Shown in pieces: positions 1 through 10,400 of a DNA stretch of 64,000 nucleotides. The notes beneath the pieces were generated by a model, which made no database searches, was not told the DNA's origin, and was given only the letters and a program-made list of their open reading frames with translations. Both the position numbers and the translations under genes were made by a program. Source of the DNA: Frigoribacterium endophyticum. Its GTDB lineage: Bacteria; Actinomycetota; Actinomycetes; Actinomycetales; Microbacteriaceae. Within the stretch, counting starts at the first letter, position 1; each line of letters starts with the position of its first letter. Location: assembly GCF_011759585.1 (NCBI RefSeq), contig NZ_JAAOYV010000001.1, positions 1,240,001 through 1,304,000 on the forward strand. The letters are read 5' to 3'.

Positions 1-362
1 GCTCGTCACGGACGGCGTCCGGCTTCGTCGTCACGACGCACGGCGGGCGGACCGAGACCGACCTCGACGCCGTCGCCTGGGCCCGAGAAGCGGTCGAGCG
101 GGGCGCGGGCGAGCTGCTCGTCAACTCGATCGACGCCGACGGCACGAAGCAGGGCTTCGACCTCGAGCTCATCCGCCTCATGCGCGAGAACAGCCGGGTG
201 CCCGTCGTGGCGTCCGGAGGCGCGGGTGCGGTCGAGCACTTCGCCCCGGCCATCGCGGCCGGTGCGGACGCCGTCCTCGCCGCCTCCGTCTTTCACGCCC
301 GCGAGCTGACCGTCGGCGACGTCAAGCGCGAGCTGGCGGCGTCCGGCGCCGTCGTCCGATGA
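1..362 (+). CDS. hisF: HisF, imidazole glycerol phosphate synthase cyclase subunit (3' end only)
   Basis: C-terminal 119 residues; the start lies before the window. HisF takes ammonia released by HisH and PRFAR to make imidazole glycerol phosphate and AICAR (histidine synthesis, cytoplasm). Seen here: the late strands of the (beta/alpha)8 barrel, with [19 protein letters not shown], which carries the second catalytic Asp region, and [10 protein letters not shown], the phosphate-binding loop. It is followed at once by hisI, so the two are probably co-transcribed. Identification is firm although the N-terminus is missing. Confidence 0.95.
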   Translation, partial: SSRTASGFVVTTHGGRTETDLDAVAWAREAVERGAGELLVNSIDADGTKQGFDLELIRLMRENSRVPVVASGGAGAVEHFAPAIAAGADAVLAASVFHARELTVGDVKRELAASGAVVR

Positions 363-376
363 CCCCGGGAGCCCCC

Positions 377-832
377 ATGACCGACCAGCCCACGCCTCCC
401 GAGAGCGGTCGCGACGACCGAGTCGGCACGACGCTCACCCGCGAGACCGTCGAGCCCGTCGTCGCCCGCGCGCGCTTCGACGACGCCGGCCTGCTGCCCG
501 CGATCATCCAGGACGCCGTGTCGCGCGACGTCCTCATGATGGGCTGGATGGACGCGGAGGCGCTCCGCCGGACCCTGACGGAGGGGCGCGTGACCTTCTG
601 GTCGCGCTCCCGACAGGAGTACTGGCGGAAGGGCGACACCTCGGGCCACGCGCAGTTCGTCCGCGCCGCCGCTCTCGACTGCGACGACGACGCCCTGCTC
701 GTCACCGTCGAGCAGGTCGGGGCGGCCTGCCACACGGGCGCCCGGTCGTGCTTCGACGTCGACCCGCTCGACCCCGTCACCGCCTCCGCCCCGGCCGGCA
801 CGGCAGGGCCCGTCGACGGAGCCGCCGCGTGA
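377..832 (+). CDS. hisI: HisI, phosphoribosyl-AMP cyclohydrolase
   Basis: Opens the adenine ring of phosphoribosyl-AMP in histidine synthesis; a Zn/Mg enzyme of the cytoplasm. 151 aa from the ATG at 377. The family core is clear: [27 protein letters not shown] (metal-binding Asp/Cys) and the paired cysteines of [12 protein letters not shown]. The ATG at 377 has GGGAG five bases upstream and is preferred. An in-frame ATG at 359 overlaps the hisF stop (ATGA) but has no Shine-Dalgarno. This is the stand-alone cyclohydrolase with no HisE pyrophosphohydrolase domain. The 3' end overlaps the trpE GTG by 4 bp, joining the his genes to the trp genes. Confidence 0.93.
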   Translation: MTDQPTPPESGRDDRVGTTLTRETVEPVVARARFDDAGLLPAIIQDAVSRDVLMMGWMDAEALRRTLTEGRVTFWSRSRQEYWRKGDTSGHAQFVRAAALDCDDDALLVTVEQVGAACHTGARSCFDVDPLDPVTASAPAGTAGPVDGAAA

Positions 833-2352
833 GCGGCCGCACCTCGACGACCCGGCCGGCGTTCGACGCCCTGCTGCCCGACCACCGGGTGGTGCCGGTC
901 GTCCGTGACCTCTTCGGCGACGGCGAGACCCCGGTCGGCATCTACCGCAAGCTCGCCGCGGGCCGACCCGGCACCTTCCTCCTCGAGTCCGCCGGCCAGG
1001 GCGGCATCTGGTCGCGCTGGTCGTTCGTCGGGGTCTCGTCCTTCGGCGTCCTCACGACCGAGGCCGGACGCCCGCGGTGGCTCGACCACGGCCTCTCGGA
1101 GGAGCGAGCGCTGGGCGGCGCCGCCGGAGCGCCCCTCGAGGTGCTGAGCGCGCTGCACGACCGGTGGGCGACCCCGCGCATCGACGGGCTCCCGCCCCTG
1201 ACCGGCGGGCTCGTCGGCTTCGTCGGCTGGGAGGCCGTCCGTGAGCTCGAGCACCTGCCCGACGCTCCGCCCGCTGAGTTCGAGGTGCCCTCGCAGGCCC
1301 TCAGCTTCGTCTCGGAGCTCGTGGCGCTCGACCACCGCACGGGGGCCGTGCTCCTCATCGCCACCGTCCTGGCCGACGGCACCGACGACTCCGACACGCT
1401 CTGGGCCGACGCGCAGGCGCGGCTCGACCGCCTGCAGGCGGAGCTCGCGGTGCCCACCGAGGCGCACCTCTCCGACGTCGACCTCACCGTCGAGCCGACG
1501 CCGATCCGCCGCTCGACCGACGAGGAGTACGCGGCCGCGATCGAGCGGTCCAAGCAGTTCATCCGCGACGGCGACGTCTTCCAGGTCGTGGTGTCGCAGC
1601 GCTTCGACCACGAGCTGACCGCCGAGCCGCTCGACGTGTACCGAGTGCTGCGCACGCTGAACCCGAGCCCGTACATGTACCTGGTCAGCCTCGCCGACGC
1701 GGCGGGGGAGCCCTACTGGATCGTCGGCTCGTCGCCCGAGGCCCTGGTCAAGGTGGAGGGGCGCCGTGTGTTCACGCACCCCATCGCGGGCTCCGCGCCC
1801 CGCGGCGACACGCCCGAGGCCGACCTCGCCTTCGCCGACCGCCTCGAGCACGACGAGAAGGAGCGCGCCGAGCACCTCATGCTCGTCGACCTCGCCCGCA
1901 ACGACCTGCTGAAGGTGTGCACGCCGGGCACCGTCGAGGTCACCGAGTTCATGCAGGTGGAGAGGTTCAGCCACATCATGCACCTCGTGTCGAGCGTCGA
2001 GGGCGACCTGGCCCAGGGCCACGACGCCATCGACGCCTTCAGGGCGACGTTCCCGGCCGGCACGCTCTCAGGGGCGCCCAAGCCCCGCGCCCTCGAGATC
2101 ATCGACGAGCTGGAGCCCGCCCAGCGCGGCGTCTACGGCGGCGTCGTCGGCTACTTCGACTTCGCCGGCTCGGCCGACGTCGCGATCGCCATCCGCACCG
2201 TCCTCATCCAGGGCGGCGTCGCCCGGGTCCAGGCCGGGGCGGGGCTGGTGGCCGACAGCGACCCGGTCGCCGAGAACCAGGAGGCGCGCAACAAGGCCGC
2301 GGCCCCCCTCCGTGCGGTCGCCGTGGCGAACGCCATGACGAGGCTCCGCTGA
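829..2352 (+). CDS. trpE: TrpE, anthranilate synthase component I
   Basis: Converts chorismate plus ammonia (from a TrpG/glutaminase partner not in this window) to anthranilate, the first step of tryptophan synthesis. 507 aa from the GTG at 829, which overlaps the hisI stop and has GGAG seven bases upstream. The N-terminal FLLES element is the known feedback-site motif for L-Trp. The C-terminal chorismate-binding domain shows [27 protein letters not shown] and [13 protein letters not shown] longer frame with an upstream ATG at 748 would run inside hisI and is not credible. Translational coupling to hisI and to the next gene (1-bp overlap) suggests one operon. Confidence 0.96.
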   Translation: MSGRTSTTRPAFDALLPDHRVVPVVRDLFGDGETPVGIYRKLAAGRPGTFLLESAGQGGIWSRWSFVGVSSFGVLTTEAGRPRWLDHGLSEERALGGAAGAPLEVLSALHDRWATPRIDGLPPLTGGLVGFVGWEAVRELEHLPDAPPAEFEVPSQALSFVSELVALDHRTGAVLLIATVLADGTDDSDTLWADAQARLDRLQAELAVPTEAHLSDVDLTVEPTPIRRSTDEEYAAAIERSKQFIRDGDVFQVVVSQRFDHELTAEPLDVYRVLRTLNPSPYMYLVSLADAAGEPYWIVGSSPEALVKVEGRRVFTHPIAGSAPRGDTPEADLAFADRLEHDEKERAEHLMLVDLARNDLLKVCTPGTVEVTEFMQVERFSHIMHLVSSVEGDLAQGHDAIDAFRATFPAGTLSGAPKPRALEIIDELEPAQRGVYGGVVGYFDFAGSADVAIAIRTVLIQGGVARVQAGAGLVADSDPVAENQEARNKAAAPLRAVAVANAMTRLR

Positions 2353-3011
2353 TGCGGGGCGGGCGCCTGAAGCTCGTCTCGATCCTCGCCGGCGTGCTGT
2401 TCGCCGGCCTGGCCCTGCTCGCCTGGACCCAGCCGTGGTTCGACCTGGTGGTGCAGTCGCCGCAGGGCGGGGAGCTCCGCCTCACCGCGGCGGGCGACGT
2501 CGCCGCCGCTCCGCTCTCGGCCCTCGCGCTGGCCGTGCTCGCGTCCGCCGGGGCCCTGACGATCGCCGGCCGCGTCTTCCGCGTGGTCCTCGGCGCCCTG
2601 CAGGTGCTCCTCGGGGCGAGCGTCGCGACCACCGCCTCCGTCGCCCTCGGCGACCCCGTCCGCGCCGCCGGCAGCGCCGTCACCGACGCCACGGGCGTCG
2701 ACGGCGACGAGTCGCTGCACCAGCTCGTCTCGAGCGCCGTGGCGACGCCGTGGCCGACCGTGGCGCTCGTCGCGGGCGTCCTCGTCGCCGTGCTGGGCGC
2801 CTCCGTCGTCCTGCTCTCCGGGGCCTGGCCCCGGGCCGGGCGCAAGTACAGCGCGACGCGGCTCGTCGCCGCCGACCCCGCCGACGACCCGGCCGCCGCC
2901 TGGGACTCGCTGTCCGGAGGAGACGACCCCACGGGCGGGAGCGTCGACGAGGGCGACGACGGCGACGACGACCCCCTGCGGCGTCCTGACCTCCCGGGGC
3001 ACGACCGGTAG
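2352..3011 (+). CDS. Trp biosynthesis-associated membrane protein (TrpMP family)
   Basis: 219-aa membrane protein of the family found in actinobacterial trp operons between trpE and trpC; its biochemical role is unknown to me. About four hydrophobic segments are visible: roughly residues 8-28 (from LVSILAGVLF), 52-75, 79-101 and 138-158. A soluble acidic tail rich in Asp and Gly follows (about 180-219). The second extracytoplasmic stretch contains WTQPWF just after the first helix. The ATG overlaps the trpE stop by one base (TGATG), implying coupling. Its TAG stop is also the start of a promoter-like TAGAGT box for the next gene. Confidence 0.85.
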   Translation: MRGGRLKLVSILAGVLFAGLALLAWTQPWFDLVVQSPQGGELRLTAAGDVAAAPLSALALAVLASAGALTIAGRVFRVVLGALQVLLGASVATTASVALGDPVRAAGSAVTDATGVDGDESLHQLVSSAVATPWPTVALVAGVLVAVLGASVVLLSGAWPRAGRKYSATRLVAADPADDPAAAWDSLSGGDDPTGGSVDEGDDGDDDPLRRPDLPGHDR

Positions 3012-3014
3012 AGT
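3009..3014 (+). promoter_or_regulatory. Putative -10 box TAGAGT for the HGxxPAAW gene
   Basis: TAGAGT fits the TAnnnT consensus and sits 31 bases before the GTG at 3046. Its first three bases are the stop codon of the upstream membrane protein. No good -35 is visible. It would give trpC, trpB and trpA an internal promoter. Confidence 0.4.
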
Positions 3015-3045
3015 GGGCCCGTCCCGTCTTGATCCAAGGAGCACC

Positions 3046-3303
3046 GTGAGCACGCAGACGAAGAACGACAGCACCGAGACCGCCGACGACCTCGGCCACG
3101 GCAACTCGCCCGCGGCCTGGACGGCCGTCGTGATCATGCTCGTCGCGTTCTCCATCGGCACCGTGGCCTTCTTCTTCGCCGTCGAGTGGGTCGTCTGGGC
3201 CGCCGCCGGCCTCGTCGTCGTCGGCCTCGTCGTCGGCCTCGTGCTCAAGCGCGCCGGCTACGGCGTGGGCGGCCACCGCTACGTGCCGAAGGCGCACAAC
3301 TAG
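3046..3303 (+). CDS. HGxxPAAW family small membrane protein
   Basis: 85-aa protein of unknown function, conserved in actinobacterial trp operons. The family signature is present as HGNSPAAW, just before a long hydrophobic region with two likely helices (about residues 25-46 and 48-68); the C-terminus is basic (KRAGYGVGGHRYVPK). The GTG at 3046 has AAGGAG four bases upstream. An in-frame ATG at 3013 would add a low-quality extension that overlaps the putative -10 box. It abuts trpC with no spacer, so it probably belongs to the trp operon even if it also has its own promoter. Confidence 0.85.
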   Translation: MSTQTKNDSTETADDLGHGNSPAAWTAVVIMLVAFSIGTVAFFFAVEWVVWAAAGLVVVGLVVGLVLKRAGYGVGGHRYVPKAHN

Positions 3304-4077
3304 GTGCTCGACGACCTCTTCGCGGGCGCCCTGGCCGACGCCGAGGCCCGCCGCGCCACGCTGCCCCTCGAGCGGGTCGAGGCCGCTGCCCTCGCTCGCC
3401 CGCCCGCCCTCGACGCCCGCACCGCCCTGGCCCCCGCCGAGCGCGTCAAGGTGATCGCCGAGGTCAAGCGCGCCAGCCCGTCGCGCGGCGACCTGTCGGC
3501 GATCGCCGATCCCGCCTCCCTGGCCGCCGCCTACGCCCGCGGGGGCGCCAGCGCGATCAGCGTCCTCACCGAGGGCCGACGCTTCAAGGGCACGCTCGCC
3601 GACCTGGAGGCCGTCCGGGCCGCCGTCGACGTCCCCGTCCTCCGCAAGGACTTCATCGCCGAGCCCTACCAGGTGCTCGAGGCCCGCGCGGCGGGCGCCG
3701 ACATCGTCCTGCTCATCGTGGCGGGCCTCGAGCAGGCCCGCCTCGTCGAGCTGCACGACCTCGTCCGCCAGCTCGGCATGACGGCCCTGATCGAGACCCA
3801 CTCGGCCGACGAGGTCGCCCGCGGCCTCGACGCCGGGGCCGAGGTCCTGGGCGTCAACGCCCGCGACCTGGCCACGTTCGAGCTCGACCGCGACCTCTTC
3901 GGCCGCCTGTCCGGGCTCGTCCCCGAGGGCGTCACCCGCGTCGCCGAGAGCGCCGTGGCGTCCCCGGCCGACGTGGCCCACTACCGCCGGTCCGGTGCCG
4001 ACGTCGTGCTCGTGGGCGAGGCCCTCGTCACGCACGGCGACCCCGCGGCCGCACTCACCAGCTTCCTGGAGGTCTAG
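3304..4077 (+). CDS. trpC: TrpC, indole-3-glycerol phosphate synthase
   Basis: Closes the indole ring from CdRP in tryptophan synthesis. 257 aa, the normal length for a monofunctional enzyme. Visible motifs are VIAEVKRASPSRGDL (catalytic Lys and phosphate region), VLRKDFIAEPYQV (catalytic Lys), GVNARDLATF (Asn of the active site) and VAESAV. The GTG at 3304 follows the preceding stop directly. There is no fused TrpF domain and no trpF gene nearby. In actinobacteria the HisA homologue PriA usually performs that isomerisation (known for the lineage; PriA is not in this window). Confidence 0.96.
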   Translation: MLDDLFAGALADAEARRATLPLERVEAAALARPPALDARTALAPAERVKVIAEVKRASPSRGDLSAIADPASLAAAYARGGASAISVLTEGRRFKGTLADLEAVRAAVDVPVLRKDFIAEPYQVLEARAAGADIVLLIVAGLEQARLVELHDLVRQLGMTALIETHSADEVARGLDAGAEVLGVNARDLATFELDRDLFGRLSGLVPEGVTRVAESAVASPADVAHYRRSGADVVLVGEALVTHGDPAAALTSFLEV

Positions 4078-5286
4078 ATGGCACTGCGCGACGAGACGGG
4101 GCCCTACTTCGGCTCCTTCGGGGGCCGCTTCGTCCCCGAGTCCCTGGTGGCGGCGCTCGACGAGCTCGACGCCGCCTACAAGGCGGCGGCGGTCGACCCC
4201 GAGTTCCAGGCGGAGCTCCGGGCCCTGCACGCCACCTACACCGGCCGCCCCTCGATCATCACCGAGGTGCCCCGGTTCGCCGAGCACGCGGGCGGCGCCC
4301 GCGTCATCCTCAAGCGCGAAGACCTGAACCACACGGGCTCGCACAAGATCAACAACGTGCTCGGCCAGGCCCTCCTGGCCCGCAAGCTGGGCAAGACCCG
4401 GCTGATCGCCGAGACCGGGGCCGGCCAGCACGGCGTCGCCACGGCGACGGCCGCGGCCCTCTTCGGCATGTCGTGCGTCGTCTACATGGGCCAGGTCGAC
4501 ACCGAGCGCCAGGCCCTGAACGTCGCCCGCATGCGCCTGCTCGGCGCCGAGGTGGTCTCGGTCACCACGGGCTCGCGCACGTTGAAGGACGCCATCAACG
4601 ACGCGATGCGCGACTGGGTCGCCAGCGTCGACACGACGCACTACGTCCTCGGCACCGTCGCGGGCCCGCACCCCTTCCCGGCGATGGTGCGCGACTTCCA
4701 CAAGATCATCGGCGAGGAGGCGCGTGAGCAGGTGCTCGCCCTCACCGGCGCCCTGCCCGACGCCGTCACGGCGTGCGTCGGCGGCGGATCGAACGCCATG
4801 GGCATCTTCCACGCGTTCCTCGACGACCCGTCGGTCGAGCTCTGGGGCTACGAGGCGGGCGGCGACGGCGTCGAGACCGGCCGCCACGCCGCCTCGATCA
4901 CGCTGGGCCGGATCGGCAACCTCCAGGGCACGAAGTCGTACCTCATGCAGGACGAAGACGGCCAGACCCTCGAGAGCCACTCCATCTCCGCCGGGCTCGA
5001 CTACCCGAGCGTCGGGCCCGAGCACGCCTGGTTGGCCGAGAGCGGCCGGGCGCACTACGAGCCCGTGACCGACGCCGAGGCCATGGCCGCCTTCAAGCTG
5101 CTCACGCAGACCGAGGGCATCCTCCCCGCCATCGAGACGGCCCACGCCCTGGCCGGCACGATCAAGCTCGGCCAGCGGCACCCTGACTGGACGATCCTGG
5201 TGTCGATGAGCGGCCGCGGCGACAAGGACGTCGCGACCGCCAGCCGGTACTTCGGGGTCCTCGACGAGGAGGCGCAGCAGCTGTGA
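4078..5286 (+). CDS. trpB: TrpB, tryptophan synthase beta chain
   Basis: PLP enzyme that condenses indole with serine, working in an alpha2-beta2 complex with TrpA. 402 aa. The PLP lysine lies in HTGSHKINN, the phosphate-binding loop is GGGSNAMG, and the catalytic Glu region is [11 protein letters not shown]. It starts on the base after the trpC stop and overlaps trpA by 4 bp (GTGA), consistent with a fixed trpB:trpA ratio. This is the standard TrpB1 type, since it is adjacent to trpA and has the normal length. Nothing unusual is seen. Confidence 0.98.
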   Translation: MALRDETGPYFGSFGGRFVPESLVAALDELDAAYKAAAVDPEFQAELRALHATYTGRPSIITEVPRFAEHAGGARVILKREDLNHTGSHKINNVLGQALLARKLGKTRLIAETGAGQHGVATATAAALFGMSCVVYMGQVDTERQALNVARMRLLGAEVVSVTTGSRTLKDAINDAMRDWVASVDTTHYVLGTVAGPHPFPAMVRDFHKIIGEEAREQVLALTGALPDAVTACVGGGSNAMGIFHAFLDDPSVELWGYEAGGDGVETGRHAASITLGRIGNLQGTKSYLMQDEDGQTLESHSISAGLDYPSVGPEHAWLAESGRAHYEPVTDAEAMAAFKLLTQTEGILPAIETAHALAGTIKLGQRHPDWTILVSMSGRGDKDVATASRYFGVLDEEAQQL

Positions 5287-6101
5287 CCGACGTCGCCTCC
5301 GCCCCCGAGACGGCCAGCAAGGTCTCCGCCGCCATCCGTGCCCGTCGCGACGCCGGCACCGGCGCCGTCATCGGCTACCTCCCGGTCGGCTTCCCCGACC
5401 TGCAGACGAGCATCGACGCCGCGGTCGTCCTCGCCGAGAACGGCGTGGACGTCATCGAGCTCGGCCTCCCGTACTCGGACCCCGTCATGGACGGCCCGGT
5501 GATCCAGGCCGCGACCCAGCGTGCCCTCGCCGAGGGCTTCCGCGTGCGCGACGTCTTCACCGCGGTGCGCGAGATCACCGCCCGCACCGCGGCTCCCGTC
5601 GTCGTCATGACGTACTGGAACCCCGTCGAGCAGTACGGCGTCCAGCGCTTCGCCGACGACCTCGCCGCCGCCGGCGGGGCCGGGCTCATCACGCCCGACC
5701 TCATCCCCGACGAGGCCGGCGCCTGGCTCGACGCGTCCGAGGCCGCGGGGCTCGACCGGGTGTTCCTGGCGGCTCCGTCGTCGAGCGACGCGCGCCTCCG
5801 GCAGTCCGTCGATCGCAGCCGCGGGTTCGTCTACACGGTCTCGACCATGGGCATCACGGGTGCCCGCACCGACGTCGACTCGGCGGCGCACACCCTGGTC
5901 GACCGTCTCCGGGTCGCCGGGGTCGAGAACGCCTGCGTGGGGCTCGGCATCTCCACGGCGCAGCAGGTGCGCGAGGTCCTCGAGTACGCCGACGGGGCCA
6001 TCATCGGCTCCGCCTTCGTCCGGGCCCTCGCCGAGGGCGGCCTCGACCGCCTCGCGGCCGTCGCCGCCGACCTCTCCTCCGGCGCCGCCGTCCGTCCCTG
6101 A
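5283..6101 (+). CDS. trpA: TrpA, tryptophan synthase alpha chain
   Basis: Cleaves indole-3-glycerol phosphate to indole and glyceraldehyde-3-phosphate and channels the indole to TrpB. 272 aa, normal length. The catalytic Glu and Asp are in [26 protein letters not shown] and the nearby GSAF contribute to phosphate binding. The start is a GTG overlapping the trpB stop. It is the last trp gene. A short GC hairpin overlaps its stop codon, and a fresh -10 box for lgt follows. Confidence 0.97.
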   Translation: MTDVASAPETASKVSAAIRARRDAGTGAVIGYLPVGFPDLQTSIDAAVVLAENGVDVIELGLPYSDPVMDGPVIQAATQRALAEGFRVRDVFTAVREITARTAAPVVVMTYWNPVEQYGVQRFADDLAAAGGAGLITPDLIPDEAGAWLDASEAAGLDRVFLAAPSSSDARLRQSVDRSRGFVYTVSTMGITGARTDVDSAAHTLVDRLRVAGVENACVGLGISTAQQVREVLEYADGAIIGSAFVRALAEGGLDRLAAVAADLSSGAAVRP

Positions 6102-6109
6102 CGGACGGC
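6087..6109 (+). terminator. Small hairpin overlapping the trpA stop
   Basis: GCCGTCCGTC (6087-6096), a 3-base loop and GACGGACGGC (6100-6109) form a perfect 10-bp stem. The right arm includes part of the TGA stop. No T-run follows, so termination may be weak or Rho-assisted. Confidence 0.4.
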
Positions 6110-6114
6110 CGCGC

Positions 6115-6120
6115 TAGAGT
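6115..6120 (+). promoter_or_regulatory. Putative -10 box TAGAGT for lgt
   Basis: TAGAGT lies directly after the trpA hairpin and 56 bases before the lgt GTG. GAAAGG at 6160-6165 would serve as the ribosome binding site of the resulting leader. No clear -35 is seen. Confidence 0.45.
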
Positions 6121-6176
6121 CGTTCCGCGTCGGCCTGCCGACGTCCTGTCGTTCCCCTTGAAAGGCGCCCCCGCCC

Positions 6177-7175
6177 GTGTTCGTTCCCCTGAGCATCCCG
6201 AGCCCGTCCGCCGACTGGCAGTACTTCGACCTCACGAACTGGATCAACTCGACCTTCGGCGCCTCCGTGCCCGGGTCGCTGCGCATCCACGCCTACGCCA
6301 TCTGCATCCTCGTGGGCATCGTCGTCGCAGGGCTCATCACGAACCAGCGCCTGCGCGCCCGCGGGGCCGAGAACGGCGTCGTCATCGACGTCATGCTGTT
6401 CTGCGTGCCCCTGGGCATCATCGGGGGCCGCTTCTTCCACGTCGTCACGCACCCCGCCGACTACTTCGCCGGTCAGCCGCTGTGGCACGTGATCGCGGTG
6501 TGGGAGGGCGGGCTCGCCATCTACGGGGCGCTCCTCGTCGGGGCCGTCGGGGTCTGGCTGGGCTGCCGGGTGACGGGGCTGCGGTTCTCGGTCTTCGCCG
6601 ACTCGCTGGCGCCGGGCCTCCTCGTCGCGCAGGCCTTCGGGCGGCTCGGCAACTGGTTCAACCACGAGCTGTTCGGCACGCCGACCGACCTGCCCTGGGG
6701 CCTCGAGATCGAGCAGAGCAACGCCGCGTGGCCCACCGGGCTGCCCGAGGGCACGCTGTTCCACCCCACGTTCCTCTACGAGATCATCTGGATGCTCGCC
6801 GGCGTCGCCGTCCTGCTGCTGATCGAGCGCCGCACGCCCCTGCAGTGGGGCCGTGGCCTCGCGTTCTACCTGGTCTGGTACGGCATCGGCCGATCCGTCT
6901 TCGAGTCGATCCGCACCGATCCGAGCCTCCTGTTCCTGGGCATCCGCACCAACGTGTGGATGTCGTTCGCCGCGATCGTCCTCGGCGTCGTCATCTGGGT
7001 CGTCGCCTCGCGGCGTCACACCGGCCGGGTGCCCGGTGCGTACCTGCCCGGGCGGTCGCCGGCCGAGCGTCAGTCTGAGGTAGACTCCTCCGACACGTAC
7101 ACGGAGGACGACGAACCCGAGCTGGTCTCCGCGGGGTCCTCGGCCGACAAGACCGAGACCACGCCACGTTCCTGA
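6177..7175 (+). CDS. lgt: Lgt, phosphatidylglycerol-prolipoprotein diacylglyceryl transferase
   Basis: Integral membrane enzyme that attaches diacylglycerol to the lipobox Cys of prolipoproteins, the first step of lipoprotein maturation. 332 aa with about seven hydrophobic segments. The Lgt signature is present as FGRLGNWFNHELFG, along with HPTFLYE and GGLAIYGAL. The C-terminus (about residues 285-332) is hydrophilic, acidic and not conserved. The start is GTG with GAAAGG upstream. As in other actinobacteria it follows trpA. The gene contains a TAGACT at 7081-7086, a possible promoter for gltB. Confidence 0.95.
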   Translation: MFVPLSIPSPSADWQYFDLTNWINSTFGASVPGSLRIHAYAICILVGIVVAGLITNQRLRARGAENGVVIDVMLFCVPLGIIGGRFFHVVTHPADYFAGQPLWHVIAVWEGGLAIYGALLVGAVGVWLGCRVTGLRFSVFADSLAPGLLVAQAFGRLGNWFNHELFGTPTDLPWGLEIEQSNAAWPTGLPEGTLFHPTFLYEIIWMLAGVAVLLLIERRTPLQWGRGLAFYLVWYGIGRSVFESIRTDPSLLFLGIRTNVWMSFAAIVLGVVIWVVASRRHTGRVPGAYLPGRSPAERQSEVDSSDTYTEDDEPELVSAGSSADKTETTPRS

Positions 7176-7416
7176 GCTCCACGGGGCCGGTGCCGCCACA
7201 GGCACCTCCCGCTGACAGCACACGAGCATCCTCCGCGTCGCACACCGCCTCACGACCGCCACAAGCGGTCCCGGGAAGCCTCTGCTGCGCCGCACGCCAG
7301 ACGACGACACCTCGTCCGGCCAGCACCGCCGGCGTCTCGCGCTCTCGCGACGACGCCCCCCGCCCGGGCCGACGACGTCCCGACTCGTACAGGATCTCTT
7401 CGTGAGGACGGATCAC
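7176..7416 (+). other. 241-bp spacer upstream of gltB
   Basis: No credible gene is seen; the short frames here read as low-complexity Pro/Arg/Ser peptides. The spacer is C-rich on the + strand and has no strong hairpin. The possible gltB promoters are the TAGACT box at 7081-7086 inside lgt and a weak TACAGG at 7388-7393; neither is convincing. GAGGA just before 7417 is the gltB ribosome binding site. Confidence 0.5.
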
Positions 7417-10400
7417 ATGGCGCTCACGCCAGCCCACCAGCAGTTCAGCACGGTCCCTGCGGCGCAGGGTCTCTATGACCCCCGCAACGAGAAGGACGCC
7501 TGCGGCCTCGCCATGGTCGCCACGCTCCGCGGCACCCCGGGCCACGACATCATCGACGCCGCCCTCGGCGCGCTGCGCAACCTCGAGCACCGCGGAGCCA
7601 TCGGCTCCGACGCCGGCACGGGCGACGGTGCCGGCATCCTCTGCCAGGTGCCCGACGCGTTCCTCCGCGAGGTCGTCGACTTCTCCCTGCCCTCCGCCGG
7701 CGAGTACGCCGTCGGCATCGTCTACCTGCCGCTCGACGACCAGGAGCGCGCCGAGATGAAGACCGGCATCGAGCGCATCGCGGACCTCGAGCAGCTCGAC
7801 GTCCTCGGCTGGCGTGAGGTGCCCGTGCGCCCCGAGCAGCTCGGCACCCTGGCCCGCAACGCCATGCCCGCGTTCGAGCAGGTCTTCGTCAGCAGCCGCC
7901 GTCGCGACGCCGACGGGGCTCCGCTCGCGGGCGTCGCCCTCGACCGCCAGGCGTACCGGCTGCGCAAGCGCGCCGAGGCGAAGCTGTCCGCGTACTTCAC
8001 GTCGCTCGGCAGCCGCACCATGGTCTACAAGGGCATGGTCACGACGCTGCAGCTCGAACCGTTCTACCCCGACCTCAGCGACGAGCGCTTCGCGTCGAAG
8101 CTCGCCATCGTCCACTCGCGGTACTCGACGAACACGTTCCCGTCCTGGCCGCTCGCCCAGCCCTTCCGCATGATCGCCCACAACGGCGAGATCAACACCG
8201 TCAGGGGCAACCGCAACTGGATGCGCGCTCGTCAGTCGCAGCTCGAGTCCGAGCTGATCGGCGACCTCAAGCCGCTGCTCCCGATCGTCAGCCCGGGCGC
8301 GAGCGACTCCGCGTCGTTCGACGAGGTGGTCGAGCTGCTCAGCCTCACCGGCCGCTCGCTGCCCCACTCGGTGATGATGATGGTGCCCGAGGCCTGGGAG
8401 AACCAGGTCGACATCGACCCCTCCCTCCGCGACTTCTACGAGTACCACTCGATGCTCATGGAGGCGTGGGACGGCCCCGCGGCCATCACGTTCACCGACG
8501 GCTCCGTCGTGGGCGCGACGCTCGACCGCAACGGCCTCCGCCCCGGCCGGTACCTCGTGACCGACGACGGACTGGTCGTGCTCGCCAGCGAGATCGGCGT
8601 CCTGCCCGAGCTCGACCCCGCGAAGGTCGTCCGCAAGGGCCGCCTGCGCCCCGGCAAGATGTTCCTCGTCGACACCGAGGCCGGCCGTCTGATCGAGGAC
8701 GACGAGATCAAGGCGGAGCTCGCCGCGTCCGCGCCCTTCGGCGAGTGGCTGGCCGAGGGCCGGATCCACCTCTCCGACCTGCCCGAGCGCGAGCACATCG
8801 TGCACACCCCGGCCTCGGTCACCCGGCGCCAGCGCACCTTCGGCTACACCGAGGAGGAGGTCCGCATCCTCCTCACCCCGATGGCGAAGACGGGCGCCGA
8901 GCCCCTCGGGGCGATGGGCAGCGACACCCCGATCGCCGTCCTCTCCGAGCGGCCCCGCCTCCTCTTCGACTACTTCACGCAGCAGTTCGCGCAGGTGACG
9001 AACCCGCCGCTCGACTCCATCCGCGAGCAGGTCGTCACGTCGCTCGCGCTCGGGCTCGGGCCGGAGAGGAACCTCCTCTCCGCGACGCCCGAGCACGCCC
9101 GCCAGGTGATCCTCGACTTCCCGGTCATCGACAACGACGAGCTCGCCAAGATCCAGCACATCGACCCGAGCCCCGGCTCGCGGGTCACGACGACGATCCG
9201 GGGGCTGTACCGGGCCGACAAGGGGCCGCGCGCCCTCGAGAAGCGCATCGCCGCGATGTGCAACGAGGTCGACGACGCGATCGAGGCGGGCGCGCAGTTC
9301 ATCGTCCTCTCCGACCGCGACTCCAACCAGGACTTCGCTCCCGTCCCGTCCCTGCTGATGATCGCCGCGGTCCACCACCACCTCATCCGGACCGAGAACC
9401 GCATGAAGGTCGGCCTGATCGTCGAGGCCGGCGACGTCCGCGAGGTGCACCACGTCGCGACCCTGATCGGCTACGGCGCCTCCGCGATCAACCCCTACCT
9501 CGCCATGGAGACCTGCGAGAACCTCGTGCGGGCGGGCATGATCACCGGCATCACGCCGGAGGACGCCGTCCACAACCTGATCAAGGCGCTCGGCAAGGGC
9601 GTGCTCAAGATCATGTCCAAGATGGGCATCTCCACGGTCTCCAGCTACGCCGCGGCCCAGGCCTTCGAGGCCGTGGGCCTCAGCCAGGAGTTCGTCGACA
9701 CGTACTTCACCGGGACGTCGACGATGCTCGGCGGGGTCGGCATCGACGTCATTGCGGCCGAGAACAAGGACCGCCACACGAGCGCGTACCCGACCGACGG
9801 CTCGGTCATCGCCCACGAGCGCCTCGCGACCGGCGGCGAGTACCAGTGGCGCCGCGAGGGCCCGCGCCACCTCTTCAACCCCGACACGGTCTTCCGCCTG
9901 CAGCACGCGACCCGGACGCGTCGCTACGACATCTTCCGCGAGTACACCAAGCTCGTCGACGACCAGGCGGAGGAGCTCATGACCCTCCGCGGGCTCTTCA
10001 CCTTCAAGCACGGCGTCCGCACCCCGGTGCCGCTCGACGAGGTCGAGCCGATCGAGTCGATCGTCAAGCGGTTCTCCACCGGGGCGATGAGCTACGGCTC
10101 CATCTCCAAGGAGGCGCACGAGACCCTCGCCATCGCGATGAACCGCCTCGGCGGCAAGTCGAACACCGGCGAGGGCGGCGAGGACGTCGAGCGGCTGCTC
10201 GACCCCGAGCGGCGCAGCGCGGTGAAGCAGGTCGCCTCGGGCCGCTTCGGCGTCACGAGCATGTACCTGACGCACGCGACCGACATCCAGCTCAAGATGG
10301 CCCAGGGCGCGAAGCCCGGCGAGGGCGGCCAGCTCCCGCCGACGAAGGTCTACCCGTGGGTCGCCCGTACCCGTCACGCGACCCCCGGCGTGGGCCTCAT

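Noticed and set aside
359-376. Upstream ATG of hisI overlapping the hisF stop
   Set aside because: No Shine-Dalgarno; the ATG at 377 has GGGAG at good spacing and the extra residues are not conserved.
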